A stretch of 64,000 nt of DNA, taken from Eledone cirrhosa. Its lineage: Eukaryota > Mollusca > Cephalopoda > Octopoda > Eledonidae. The DNA lies in the NCBI GenBank assembly GCA_964016885.1, contig OZ024743.1, positions 168,063,833-168,127,832 on the forward strand, given 5' to 3'. Positions 45,118-56,200 of this stretch are shown here, piece after piece. Position numbers and translations under genes: made by a program. How positions within the stretch are numbered: the first letter of the stretch is position 1; each line of letters begins with the position of its first letter. A model generated the notes under the pieces. The model made no database searches. It was not told where the DNA came from and was given only the letters and a program-made list of their open reading frames with translations.

Positions 45118-45700
45118 AGTGGCTATGAAAAACCTATAAGTATTCAGACTAATAAAGGTAGTAATGTTATTGTTTGTAATAGTGGAATAAATGATGATAT
45201 ACACCCCTTTACAGTTCCCCAACAATAAAAAATAAACATTTTAAAGATAAGAAAACACATTATGAATAAAAAGCATAGTATATTCACTAAATCTGTAATA
45301 CTAAATATAAAACTGAAAGTAATAATCATAAGGATACACATATTAGTAACAAAAATAAAAAGAATAGAAGAATATAAGAATATAAGAATAGAAGAATAGA
45401 AGAATATAATCTACCCTTCAATTTAAATGTTTCTACTAATATACCTAGAGTATTCTTCTCTATTATTGAAAAGAATGTCCCACTTTATCAAAAATAATCA
45501 TAATTTAATTTAAAAAAATACCATTAAAATCTTTTACTCTACCACACCTAACATTGCTGATCATATAGCGAGTAGTAATAACAAGAACATTAGTAAATAT
45601 TTTCTTCTTATAACTTAGATAACAATTCACAACCAGTTGATATGCTTAACAATATTGTACCTAATAATTTTAGTAACCACTCTCGTAATTTCTAAAGCTT

Positions 45701-45888
45701 ATAGGAATAATTGTTTCTACTTTAGGCCAGCAATTATCCAGTGCATTACTGGTACTTTATTTTATCGACCCCGTAATGATGAAAGGCAAAGTCAACCTCG
45801 GCGGGATTTGAACTCAGATCATAAAGGGACGTAACTATGCTGGAAAGCATGGCGTCCAACCCTCTACCAATACTGCCATAGGAATAAT
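45701..45888 (-). mobile_element. SINE4 with target-site duplication
   Basis: Minus-strand OR2-like SINE (45712-45877), slightly shortened at the head (GGCAGTATTGGTAGAGGGTT on its own strand). It is flanked by ATAGGAATAAT at 45701-45711 and 45878-45888. On the SINE's strand the duplication reads ATTATTCCTAT. Confidence 0.9.
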
Positions 45889-45955
45889 AATAGCAAACTA
45901 GCAGTCTTAAATCTAACTCTAATAATTCTTCACATCTTTATCCTCAAAACGCTTA

Positions 45956-46372
45956 ATTAACATTTATAATTGTAATTGTAGGCCCACTAATGTATGTCCT
46001 CTTAATGGAAACTGTCTTGTTAAGAATATTATTTATTTCTGCACTGTCACAACTTCAACCAACTCCAAAACCTATATCGGTTCTACAGCGAATAGTTTCA
46101 AGACTAGGTATGATTCCGATCTTCATACTTTTATGAACTCTAAGCTTAAGCATGCAACGTCTTTATCTAATTTCATATCCTTTCTAACTTGGAATGTGAT
46201 TGCAAAAACTTTTTCTTATAAACACCCCAATACATTTTGTAACCTTTGCCTTCTTGAATCCCATACTATTATTTATTCTAAATTAAATTTATTAAATAGC
46301 AAATCTGAGATTTTTTCCACTTGTCCTCATATTAAATACCGTTCTTTTTACTATTTTAAACCTAGTAACTAA
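45956..46372 (+). pseudogene. GIY-YIG-type endonuclease domain of a decayed PLE
   Basis: About 138 codons open. Features in order: CNCRPTNVCPLNGNC cysteine cluster, then IIYFCTVTT, TYIGSTANSFKTRYDSDLH (the YIG motif with downstream Arg and His), WNVIAKTFSYKHPNTFCNLC and a final SEIFSTCPHIKYRS. From family knowledge this cysteine-rich GIY-YIG arrangement occurs in PLE-like retroelements of cnidarians and molluscs. It is distinct from the domain in PLE1/PLE2 here. A frameshift just upstream separates it from the rest. Confidence 0.65.
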
Positions 46373-46400
46373 CTTATACCAATGTAGATTTATCTGTATA

Positions 46401-47844
46401 TATATATATTTAGGAATATTAGAATCATTACATTCTTATAACATCCCTATTCTGATCCCTTGAATTTTGATTACAATTTATTATAACCACCCCATCGCAT
46501 TTAGGCATCTTATTATTTTATCATATTATTATATTATTTTATTATATTATTTTTAATAAGCCCCACTTTTATCTGAATTAATTTTTACTAATATTATACT
46601 ATATATTAACCATTGCCTCAGTCTCAATTTTTCCCAGTAGTGTCAATACTTATATAATTTATTAAATATTTAATTAATTAGTATATATATTTTTATCTTT
46701 AGATAATTTTTTTAATATGAACATTTATATATAGAGAAAGTGTGTGCAAGCAAGCAATCAAGATCAGAGTTTTAGTAGTATATAGATAGATTGATGAATT
46801 ATTTTATTTGTATTTTGTAATATATTATTTTTAAAATAATTGTTAATAATTTTTAGAATAATTCTTTAGTTCTATAATCTATTAGCCCTAATAATTTCTT
46901 TATGTAATTACACCTTCACTTAGTAAATATTTATTTATTTTTCCATTTAATAATCTGTATCCTATAAAAAAAATATGTATGAATTACCTCCCTTTTATTC
47001 TTAATTTTGTTTCAACCGTCAACTGACGATAATTTTTCAAACGTCTTGTTAAGATGGAGTTATTTATGCATAGTATATAAGACTTTCTCCTTCCTATTCA
47101 AATATGTGGTGCTTTTTTCCGATGATAACACTTATTCTATATTGGATTCTACTTTTCTGATTATATTTACTCAACATTAATTGCTTTGAATGGTTTGATT
47201 AATAATAATAATAACAACACTTTAACCTATATTTGATGTTTATTTTGCTGACTACACTACCTTTGAAACAACAGTTTATCTTTATCACTGAATGACGCAG
47301 TCGGACTTTTTATTGAAATATATTTTGGAGACGTATTTTTATATTCTTAAATTTATATTTGAACTGCACGCCTGCTCTTATTAACTTTATAAAATTTTGT
47401 AACGCTTATGATATATGTTTATTTACTAATTATAATATGTCTTGCACTATACTTAATCTTTCTATAGCAGCATGTTTTAAACATTTTTAATGCTTTTAGC
47501 TGCTCCTAATTTCATTTTATTGCATTTATACGCTCATATTTTTCATATTGCTTTTTCTACCTTTGCTTTCTCTTATATAAATGTTGATACTTATGCTTAC
47601 TTCCCATATTATGTATCCTTAAAATATTCTCATGACAAACATCTGATATTATATTTGTGTTTTAATCTTTATTATTTACTTCGATGAATCCGGTCTTATG
47701 CTAGGATGAAACGATTGTAAGTGATTAGTGTTCTAAACACTCTTTGATTGTTGTTTATAAAGAATTTAGGCCCTTTAATATACTTGTTGTTTTACATTGA
47801 GCTATTCTCATACTTGTAATTGGATAATATTTAATATTACCCAC

Positions 47845-47847
<3 letters not shown>
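46401..47847. other. AT-rich region without recognisable genes
   Basis: Very AT-rich. Only short open frames, none with recognisable motifs. 47015-47055 (AACTGACGATAATTTTTCAA ACGTC) loosely resembles a degenerate PLE terminal hammerhead, which would fit a decayed 3' end of the element at 44690-46400, but the core is not intact. Confidence 0.4.

Positions 47848-47901
<54 letters not shown>
47848..47901. repeat. TA microsatellite, left border of satellite
   Basis: About 27 TA units, ending where the first inverted satellite unit (AAATTGGAATAAATGC) starts. Confidence 0.95.
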
Positions 47902-47905
<4 letters not shown>

Positions 47906-48420
47906 TGGAATAAATGCTCTGAAATAGCGATATATATGTGAATATAGACATAGAATATTCGAAAATATTCTGTATGTTTATAATAAACATTTTGAAGACC
48001 TAATCGCTATAGAATAGAATACGTCACGTATTACAATTAGATTCTCGATAAAAGCAAGGGAAGTAATCTACGCGTTTCATTCTAGTTAGAAATCATCAGG
48101 ACTACATATCCAGTGCTTTTATCGAGAATGACACAGCTAGAGACTTATAGAATACTTAGCTGTGTACAGGAACTGGTTTGAAAGAGCGGTTGCCGGTCCG
48201 GCAGAAATTAGAAATTGGAATAAATGCTCTGAAATAGCGATATATATGTGAATATAGACATAGAATATTCGAAAATATTCTGTATGTTTATAATAAACAT
48301 TTTGAAGACCTAATCGCTATAGAATAGAATACGTCACGTATTACAATTAGATTCTCGATAAAAGCAAGGGAAGTAATCTACGCGTTTCATTCTAGTTAGA
48401 AATCATCAGGACTACATTCC
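47902..48420 (-). repeat. 310-bp satellite, inverted units
   Basis: 1.7 units in the orientation opposite to 48421-51440. AAATTGGAATAAATGCTCTG occurs at 47902 and 48212, 310 bp apart. The second unit is cut in the middle at ACTACAT/TCC and direct units start. Confidence 0.95.
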
Positions 48421-51400
48421 TGTACACAGCTAAGTATTCTATAAGTCTCTAGCTGTGTCATTCTCGATAAAAGCACTGGATATGTAGTCCTGATGATTTC
48501 TAACTAGAATGAAACGCGTAGATTACTTCCCTTGCTTTTATCGAGAATCTAATTGTAATACGTGACGTATTCTATTCTATAGCGATTAGGTCTTCAAAAT
48601 GTTTATTATAAACATACAGAATATTTTCGAATATTCTATGTCTATATTCACATATATATCGCTATTTCAGAGCATTTATTCCAATTCCTAATTTCTGCCG
48701 GACCGGCAACCGCTCTTTCAAACCAGTTCCTGTACACAGCTAAGTATTCTATAAGTCTCTAGCTGTGTCATTCTCGATAAAAGCACTGGATATGTAGTCC
48801 TGATGATTTCTAACTAGAATGAAACGCGTAGATTACTTCCCTTGCTTTTATCGAGAATCTAATTGTAATACGTGACGTATTCTATTCTATAGCGATTAGG
48901 TCTTCAAAATGTTTATTATAAACATACAGAATATTTTCGAATATTCTATGTCTATATTCACATATATATCGCTATTTCAGAGCATTTATTCCAATTTCTA
49001 ATTTCTGCCGGACCGGCAACCGCTCTTTCAAACCAATTCCTGTACACAGCTAAGTATTCTATAAGTCTCTAGCTGTGTCATTCTCGATAAAAGCACTGGA
49101 TATGTAGTCCTGATGATTTCTAACTAGAATGAAACGCGTAGATTACTTCCCTTGCTTTTATCGAGAATCTAATTGTAATACGTGACGTATTCTATTCTAT
49201 AGCGATTAGGTCTTCAAAATGTTTATTATAAACATACAGAATATTTTCGAATATTCTATGTCTATATTCACATATATATCGCTATTTCAGAGCATTTATT
49301 CCAATTTCTAATTTCTGCCGGACCGGCAACCGCTCTTTCAAACCAGTTCCTGTACACAGCTAAGTATTCTATAAGTCTCTAGCTGTGTCATTCTCGATAA
49401 AAGCACTGGATATGTAGTCCTGATGATTTCTAACTAGAATGAAACGCGTAGATTACTTCCCTTGCTTTTATCGAGAATCTAATTGTAATACGTGACGTAT
49501 TCTATTCTATAGCGATTAGGTCTTCAAAATGTTTATTATAAACATACAGAATATTTTCGAATATTCTATGTCTATATTCACATATATATCGCTATTTCAG
49601 AGCATTTATTCCAATTTCTAATTTCTGCCGGACCGGCAACCGCTCTTTCAAACCAGTTCCTGTACACAGCTAAGTATTCTATAAGTCTCTAGCTGTGTCA
49701 TTCTCGATAAAAGCACTGGATATGTAGTCCTGATGATTTCTAACTAGAATGAAACGCGTAGATTACTTCCCTTGCTTTTATCGAGAATCTAATTGTAATA
49801 CGTGACGTATTCTATTCTATAGCGATTAGGTCTTCAAAATGTTTATTATAAACATACAGAATATTTTCGAATATTCTATGTCTATATTCACATATATATC
49901 GCTATTTCAGAGCATTTATTCCAATTTCTAATTTCTGCCGGACCGGCAACCGCTCTTTCAAACCAGTTCCTGTACACAGCTAAGTATTCTATAAGTCTCT
50001 AGCTGTGTCATTCTCGATAAAAGCACTGGATATGTAGTCCTGATGATTTCTAACTAGAATGAAACGCGTAGATTACTTCCCTTGCTTTTATCGAGAATCT
50101 AATTGTAGTACGTGACGTATTCTATTCTATAGCGATTAGGTCTTCAAAATGTTTATTATAAACATACAGAATATTTTCGAATATTCTATGTCTATATTCA
50201 CATATATATCGCTATTTCAGAGCATTTATTCCAATTTCTAATTTCTGCCGGACCGGCAACCGCTCTTTCAAACCAGTTCCTGTACACAGCTAAGTATTCT
50301 ATAAGTCTCTAGCTGTGTCATTCTCGATAAAAGCACTGGATATGTAGTCCTGATGATTTCTAACTAGAATGAAACGCGTAGATTACTTCCCTTGCTTTTA
50401 TCGAGAATCTAATTGTAATACGTGACGTATTCTATTCTATAGCGATTAGGTCTTCAAAATGTTTATTATAAACATACAGAATATTTTCGAATATTCTATG
50501 TCTATATTCACATATATATCGCTATTTCAGAGCATTTATTCCAATTTCTAATTTCTGCCGGACCGGCAACCGCTCTTTCAAACCAGTTCCTGTACACAGC
50601 TAAGTATTCTATAAGTCTCTAGCTGTGTCATTCTCGATAAAAGCACTGGATATGTAGTCCTGATGATTTCTAACTAGAATGAAACGCGTAGATTACTTCC
50701 CTTGCTTTTATCGAGAATCTAATTGTAATACGTGACGTATTCTATTCTATAGCGATTAGGTCTTCAAAATGTTTATTATAAACATACAGAATATTTTCGA
50801 ATATTCTATGTCTATATTCACATATATATCGCTATTTCAGAGCATTTATTCCAATTTCTAATTTCTGCCGGACCGGCAACCGCTCTTTCAAACCAGTTCC
50901 TGTACACAGCTAAGTATTCTATAAGTCTCTAGCTGTGTCATTCTCGATAAAAGCACTGGATATGTAGTCCTGATGATTTCTAACTAGAATGAAACGCGTA
51001 GATTACTTCCCTTGCTTTTATCGAGAATCTAATTGTAATACGTGACGTATTCTATTCTATAGCGATTAGGTCTTCAAAATGTTTATTATAAACATACAGA
51101 ATATTTTCGAATATTCTATGTCTATATTCACATATATATCGCTATTTCAGAGCATTTATTCCAATTTCTAATTTCTGCCGGACCGGCAACCGCTCTTTCA
51201 AACCAGTTCCTGTACACAGCTAAGTATTCTATAAGTCTCTAGCTGTGTCATTCTCGATAAAAGCACTGGATATGTAGTCCTGATGATTTCTAACTAGAAT
51301 GAAACGCGTAGATTACTTCCCTTGCTTTTATCGAGAATCTAATTGTAATACGTGACGTATTCTATTCTATAGCGATTAGGTCTTCAAAATGTTTATTATA

Positions 51401-51436
51401 AACATACAGAATATTTTCGAATATTCTATGTCTATA

Positions 51437-51440
<4 letters not shown>
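48421..51440 (+). repeat. 310-bp satellite array, about 9.7 direct units
   Basis: TGTACACAGCTAAGTATTCT occurs at 48421, 48731, 49041, 49351, 49661, 49971, 50281, 50591, 50901 and 51211: an exact 310-bp period with only scattered substitutions (for example 50108, 49037). Each unit contains the 16-bp inverted repeat ATTCTCGATAAAAGCA enclosing a hammerhead-like core, the palindrome AGAATATTTTCGAATATTCT and a GCCGGACCGGC palindrome. The array starts and ends at TA-rich sequence that is itself part of the unit (CATATATATCGC). Confidence 0.98.
48478..48530 (+). ncRNA. Hammerhead ribozyme candidate in the satellite unit (first direct unit)
   Basis: Stem I GTAGTC (48484-48489) pairs with GATTAC (48521-48526), six pairs with one G-U, extended by GGA/TCC. 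Core CTGATGA is 48490-48496. Stem II TTCTA/TAGAA lies within 48497-48510 (first position a U-U mismatch). GAAA is 48511-48514. A two-base-pair stem III (AC/GU, loop GC) precedes the cleavage triplet GTA ending at 48520. Type I layout with very short stem III, as described for PLE-associated hammerheads. The same motif recurs every 310 bp up to 51268 and, inverted, at about 48057-48112 and 48368-48420. Confidence 0.65.
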
Positions 51441-51479
<39 letters not shown>

Positions 51480-51521
51480 TTTATATATACAAACGTTTAT
51501 ATATATATATATATATATATA
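51441..51521. repeat. TA microsatellite with short interruption, right border of satellite
   Basis: TA units 51441-51476 and 51499-51521, with CAGTTTATATATACAAACGT between. Confidence 0.9.
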
Positions 51522-51831
51522 CAGTTGCCCCCAGTAGAACACCCACGAAGAGTGAAAAATCGCAAATATTGGACGTCATCTATAAAAATGCCTATAAACG
51601 TCAAAATATAACATAACATATAATTAAATAGAGAGGGACCGTCCTATCCGTAGAGGCATTCAATAGGCTAGTAAATACGGTATATTGGTATTAATAATTT
51701 AGCGCTAACAAATAAATATTGCCACGAAAAAAGCGGTGATTTCCACGAACAATTATTAGTTCGGTTCTAAGGAAAATGCTACGAATAACCGGGTGCGCGA
51801 ATGCTGGGACCGTGAATACCGTATTACACTG
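51522..51831. mobile_element. Pogo/Tigger-like MITE
   Basis: Begins CAGTTGCCCCCAGTAGAACA and ends in the complement of CAGTGTAATACGGTATTCAC, each next to TA, giving CAGT termini and a TA target. Inside are motifs such as TTCGCG and CCGGGTTATTCG that recall Tigger-type ends. About 310 bp, no ORF. Terminal similarity is limited beyond CAGT, so the assignment is tentative. The length match with the satellite unit appears coincidental. Confidence 0.4.
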
Positions 51832-51860
51832 TATATATATATGTGTATATATATATATAT

Positions 51861-52004
51861 TCATTTAGGTTTGCAGGTTCACCACTGGATAGAACTGGTC
51901 ATTCCGTATAGTCAACCTTGATGCAATATGAGGGAGAGCACTCGATGTTATGCAACTCACTCGTTTTCGTTTGTCTCGTTGGTGGTGCGAGTACGGAGTT
52001 CATT
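51861..52004. repeat. Repeat block shared with 62996-63146
   Basis: TTTAGGTTTGCAGGTTCACC to GGTGGTGCGAGTACGGAGTT is found again, inverted and diverged, at 62996-63146. In both places it adjoins the fold-back arm sequence (TATACTATGAACATTTC), so it belongs to the same repeat family. Confidence 0.8.
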
Positions 52005-52422
52005 ATTATAAGATAACAGGAAGCTGGACTGGTGTAATTCCTTAAAGGTTTATTATACTATGAACATTTCAAAGACCGGGTTCAGTATGAATCGGGTGAC
52101 ATCATCAGGTATTCCGAAATTTAATAAAGGAATATAATGGACGCAATCCAAGGGGCTGAAAAGCAGAGAGAAGCCCAAGATGAGAAGGCGGCCCAAAAAT
52201 TAGCAGTTGCCAGTCCGGGTGGCCGCCTTGAAGAGAGTTTTGGGCATCTCGTCTTGGGCATGTCTATGCTTTTCAGCCCCTTGAATTGTGTCTATTATAT
52301 TCCTTTGTTAAATTTTGGAATACCTGATGATGTCACCGGATTCATACTGAACCCGGTCATTGAAATGTTCATAGTATAATAAACCTTTAAGGAATTACAC
52401 CAGTCGAGCCTCCTGTTATTTC

Positions 52423-52428
<6 letters not shown>
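52005..52428. mobile_element. Fold-back element with hammerhead-like arms
   Basis: Left arm (52005 to about 52210) and right arm (about 52218-52428) are imperfect reverse complements. ATAACAGGAAGCTGGACTGG faces CCAGTCGAGCCTCCTGTTAT, CATTTCAAAGACCGGGTTCA faces TGAACCCGGTCATTGAAATG, and GGGGCTGAAAAGCA faces TGCTTTTCAGCCCC. The small open frame 52137-52379 is a by-product of the palindrome. It is bounded on the right by TA repeats. Confidence 0.85.
52318..52380 (+). ncRNA. Hammerhead-like motif in the right fold-back arm
   Basis: Stem I ATAC (52320-52323) with GTAT (52374-52377); CTGATGA 52324-52330; stem II ACCGGATTCA/TGAACCCGGT within 52331-52361; GAAA 52362-52365; stem III AUG/CAU with loop UU; cleavage triplet ATA ending at 52373. 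The base of stem II (four positions) pairs poorly. The left arm holds the same motif on the minus strand (52055-52112). Confidence 0.45.

Positions 52429-52488
<60 letters not shown>
52429..52488. repeat. TA microsatellite
   Basis: About 30 TA units between the fold-back element and the PLE1 upstream region. Confidence 0.95.
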
Positions 52489-52491
<3 letters not shown>

Positions 52492-53215
52492 ATAATAATA
52501 AATTTGAAGACTAAAATCCAAAGAGGCCTCGATAAGGATAAATATATATCAGGTATATAAGAACGGTAGAGCAAATATTTATTAAAATAACAGATTAAAG
52601 TTTAAGCAAAGAATCGCTGCTTTCACCATTAACGGGATCTTCTGAAACTAAACAATTCAATCTGTGACAAAGGAACGATGAAAAATGAAATTTCCTTTCA
52701 TTCTTTTCAATTTATCGTTTTCGGTACGCCCGGCCGACTAACTCAGTCGATATGCAAATTAGGCTGCTCAACCGTTAATATGCATCAGGAAAGTATATAC
52801 TTTCAAACGTTCAATCATCTGACAGGAAAATATACGATGTGACGATAGCTAATAAGCTTGAAACTAGTTCATCGTTCCTTTGTCAGTGTTGAACAAAAGG
52901 GCAACGATGTTTGCCGAATACTGTACGGCTTAATTCGGGCTGTTTGTTTACACAAAAACCGAACAATATAATAAATGTTCGGTAAACCCATACGTACATA
53001 TATATATGTGTGCATGTATATATACATACTACTGTACGTCTGTATACATATATGTATGTACGTATACATACTTATATTTAAGTATCAGCCGTACTAAGAG
53101 TGAGAAATGAAATGAAATTTCATTCTTTTCCATTTATTCAGAAATTCAGAAATTCATAATTCAGAAACGAAATATCGTAAGCCTTAGCCAGGCTAACAAG
53201 TTACTGAAAACCACC
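52489..53215. other. Upstream region of PLE1
   Basis: No ORF. It contains two similar blocks, AATGAAATTTCCTTTCATTC (about 52684) and AATGAAATTTCATTCTTTTC (about 53109), about 425 bp apart, which may be parts of a terminal repeat. AACGATGA with TTCATCGTTCC gives local inverted repeats (52675, 52867). This is where a PLE pseudo-LTR would be expected, but I cannot define its borders. Confidence 0.45.
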
Positions 53216-56200
53216 ATGTTCTGTTGTCTACGAAAAACCATAACATCTCGACAACTACACTTCATAAAAGAATGTGCCTCGTCCCGAGTTTACACCAACA
53301 CCATCAACACCGACGTAAGAAGATTACAACTCACCAAAAAACAAGCAGATAGGCTAAAACGAACACTAATTCTAAACATAAAAAAGAAGATCTATGGAGA
53401 ATTAAGTCATCAAGAAAAACATAAGCGTAACCTAATACAAGAAATAGCTAGGATCACGACACCAAGAGAGAAACTAATATTTATAAGCCTTATACGTCCT
53501 GAAGAACAGTACATTGCTCAAGAATGTGATAAGCACTTTAACAAGAAACTAAAGTGGCTTAAGCAGATAAAACTAAATCAGAATACTGTAGAGAATACCA
53601 ATAGATATCCCGACAAAATTGACGGTTTAAATATGGCCGACACCTCATTAACAGATGAGTTCAACAACAAGAAAAACACAAATATATACGGCAACACGGC
53701 AATAGATGACGATGAGTTATCTGTATTACTTCTACCGCCGAAATTTGCGACATTCAAGAAGGTAAATATGATTAGTTGTCTGTCAGAAATAGAAAAATCA
53801 TTTACAAAATTACGTTGGAGCCTCAAAAACAAAAACAAAAACAAAAGTAACAATATACGCACACACATACACAACACACATCCCAACAACAACAGACACA
53901 CAGACACAAACAACAATAACAACAACACACACACCAACAATAATAACATACCCAGAAACAACAACAACAGACACGCAGACACAAACAACAATAACAACAC
54001 ACACAACAATAATAACACACACGGAGACAACAACAACAACACACATCAACAACAGCACACATCAACAACAACAACACACACACATTCAATGCCTCTCACC
54101 ACCACCACAATCTTAACAAACACACAGACACAGAAAACAAGTAATGACAGTAGCACAGAAATCACAGAAATAAGGGAAAGTAATAGGATTAAAAGGAGAA
54201 GGGAGACTATGGACAAAGAAAATAACCAAGACGAACACACAGACACACAAAATAGAGTAGATAATAACAATGAGCCAGTGGAAAGAGACAGGAGTAATTA
54301 TGAGAGACATAGAAACAACCATGAGGCTGTTGGTGGAAATAGAAATAGAAATAGAAACAACACAACTAATAATAACAATAGCACTAGTACACATAAAGCA
54401 GCAGCCTGGAACTCTACTTTTTATAATCCCTCCGATAAGTCGTTCGACCTGCGACGAGTCCACGCCACGACTTTACCATTTAACAAACGCACGCAATTGC
54501 CGTCGCAGGTCGATGAACAAACAGAAGCACAATTTAGTATAGCTAAATCCGAACTTAGAAATATTATAGAACAGTATAGCAAGAAGCATAATAGAATGGA
54601 GGCCCAGCAACTGGGAGAAAAATCTGCAAATGGCTTGCGTAAGCTCGTGCAGCGCTCACGTAATGGAGAGATAGCATGCTTTCCAACATACAAGTCTGGC
54701 AGAAAGTCGGTTGACAGCCTGCCAGATTACATCCAGGCAATGCAACCCCACATCACTAACACAAGAGAGGTAACAACACAGGAGCATGAGGATAGAGAAA
54801 AAGCCCTCAATGCTCATATGGTGATGTGGACGAATATAATACAGCCCAACAAAAGGACTGCCAACAACTTCCAGGCCTGGAACAATGACGTGCCGGCGTT
54901 GTATGGGCTTCGAAAAGACCATAAAACGGGAAGTGACCCTGTCACGGGACCACCAACACGGCCAATCTGTGGGGCTAACATTGCTAGTAACTACAGACTG
55001 TCCTACTTCCTCTCCCTGATCATACGTCCCATCATTGAAATGTCCCCAGATGTATGTGACAGCACGGAGGACCTCCTCAGCAGAATCGGCGAGAGTAACC
55101 GATCTAGGGACCTAACAAACTGCATAATAGGTAGTATGGATGTTGTGTCCCTGTATCCATCTATTGACGTGGATTTTGCTGTGGAGAAATGCGTAGAAAT
55201 GATCAGTGAGAGCAATGTTGAGTTCCGTGGGATTGATACCAGTGAGCTGGGACTCCTGCTTAAACTTACCTATAGTAATAATTACCTAGACACATATGAC
55301 CTTAGCAACCTGTGCCCTACAAGACCAGCAGGAGGCAGATCACCTACCATTACCTCAATGGCCAAGAAAACCCACACAGATAGATGGAACGGGTGGACCA
55401 GAGCCAAACGGACACCCGAAAACCACGATGAACTGAAGAAAATGATTGCACATGCGGTAGGGGCCAGCATAAAACTAACCCTTAAGGAACATATGTTCAA
55501 ATTTAATGGAAAAACATATGCCCAAGAGGAAGGAGCAGCCATTGGTGTTAGCATTGCAGGCGACATAGCTAACTTATTCATGGTATGGTGGGACAGTAGA
55601 CTTAAATTTAAAGAACAATTAGAAGACTCCTTAACCCTGATAATGTACTCCCGCTGCGTTGACGATATAAATATCGTAGTTAAGACACCCCACTAGAGAA
55701 CAGTCAGGAACTAGAGAAAAACACAATGGAAGGCATCCAGCAAATAGCTACCTCCATCCACCAGAGTATTAGAGTTACTATAGACTACCCAAGTAAACAC
55801 CCCAACCATCGATTACCTGTACTAGACACAGAGCTCTGGTTAGATACCATTAATAACAAAAAAACAAATCCTCCATTCCCATTATGCCAAACCCATGACT
55901 TCCAAACATCTGATCTACCGAAACTCGGCTGTTTCGGACAATACCAAAATCAACATACTGATTGCGGATTTGGTACGGGTGATGAGAAACGTGTCTCGCA
56001 TGTGCAAACCCGAAGAACTAGAGAGACACATACAACACTTCATCCACCGTATGCAGTTCTCTGGTTACAATCAGAGAGATAGAATCAGCGTGTATAGAGG
56101 AGCCAGAACCAAATGGGAAAAAATGGTAAATAATGACACAAATGGGACCTGCCCTTGTATAGGAGCAAATTTTGGAATAGATTAGAAAGAACTAGGAATA

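Larger units (their letters stand above)
44690..46400 (+). mobile_element. Decayed Penelope-type element (third PLE), with two SINE insertions
   Basis: AT-rich. 44740-44905 reads in part as VSNRLSNLSYNEYIFNQNA, then YYNDALSRSGYK, a signature I associate with PLE proteins just after the RT. Degraded coding continues to 45950 and a GIY-YIG-like domain follows (45956-46372). SINE3 and SINE4 interrupt it, so it is older than they are. Borders are uncertain. Confidence 0.55.

Noticed and set aside
47015..47060. Hammerhead ribozyme at CTGACGATAATTTTTCAAACGTC
   Set aside because: The GAAA core is replaced by CAAA and stem II does not pair; at most a decayed relic.
48421..51440. CRISPR array because of regular spacing
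   Set aside because: The period is 310 bp, the entire unit is repeated with no unique spacers, and the genome is eukaryotic.
51522..51831. Link between the 310-bp MITE and the 310-bp satellite
   Set aside because: Equal length only; no sequence similarity between them was seen.
52137..52300. Host gene or exon in the 51.5-53 kb interval
   Set aside because: All of it is accounted for by MITE, fold-back, TA repeat and PLE upstream sequence; no splice-bounded conserved coding stretch was found.
52137..52379. 80-codon ORF as a possible small gene
   Set aside because: It is read through the two arms of the fold-back element; the sequence is explained by the palindrome and shows no protein family signature.
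53578..54089. Minus-strand Leu/Val/Cys-rich ORFs resembling membrane proteins
   Set aside because: They are the antisense of the Asn/Thr/His-rich tract of PLE1; the hydrophobicity is a by-product of CAA/CAC repeats.
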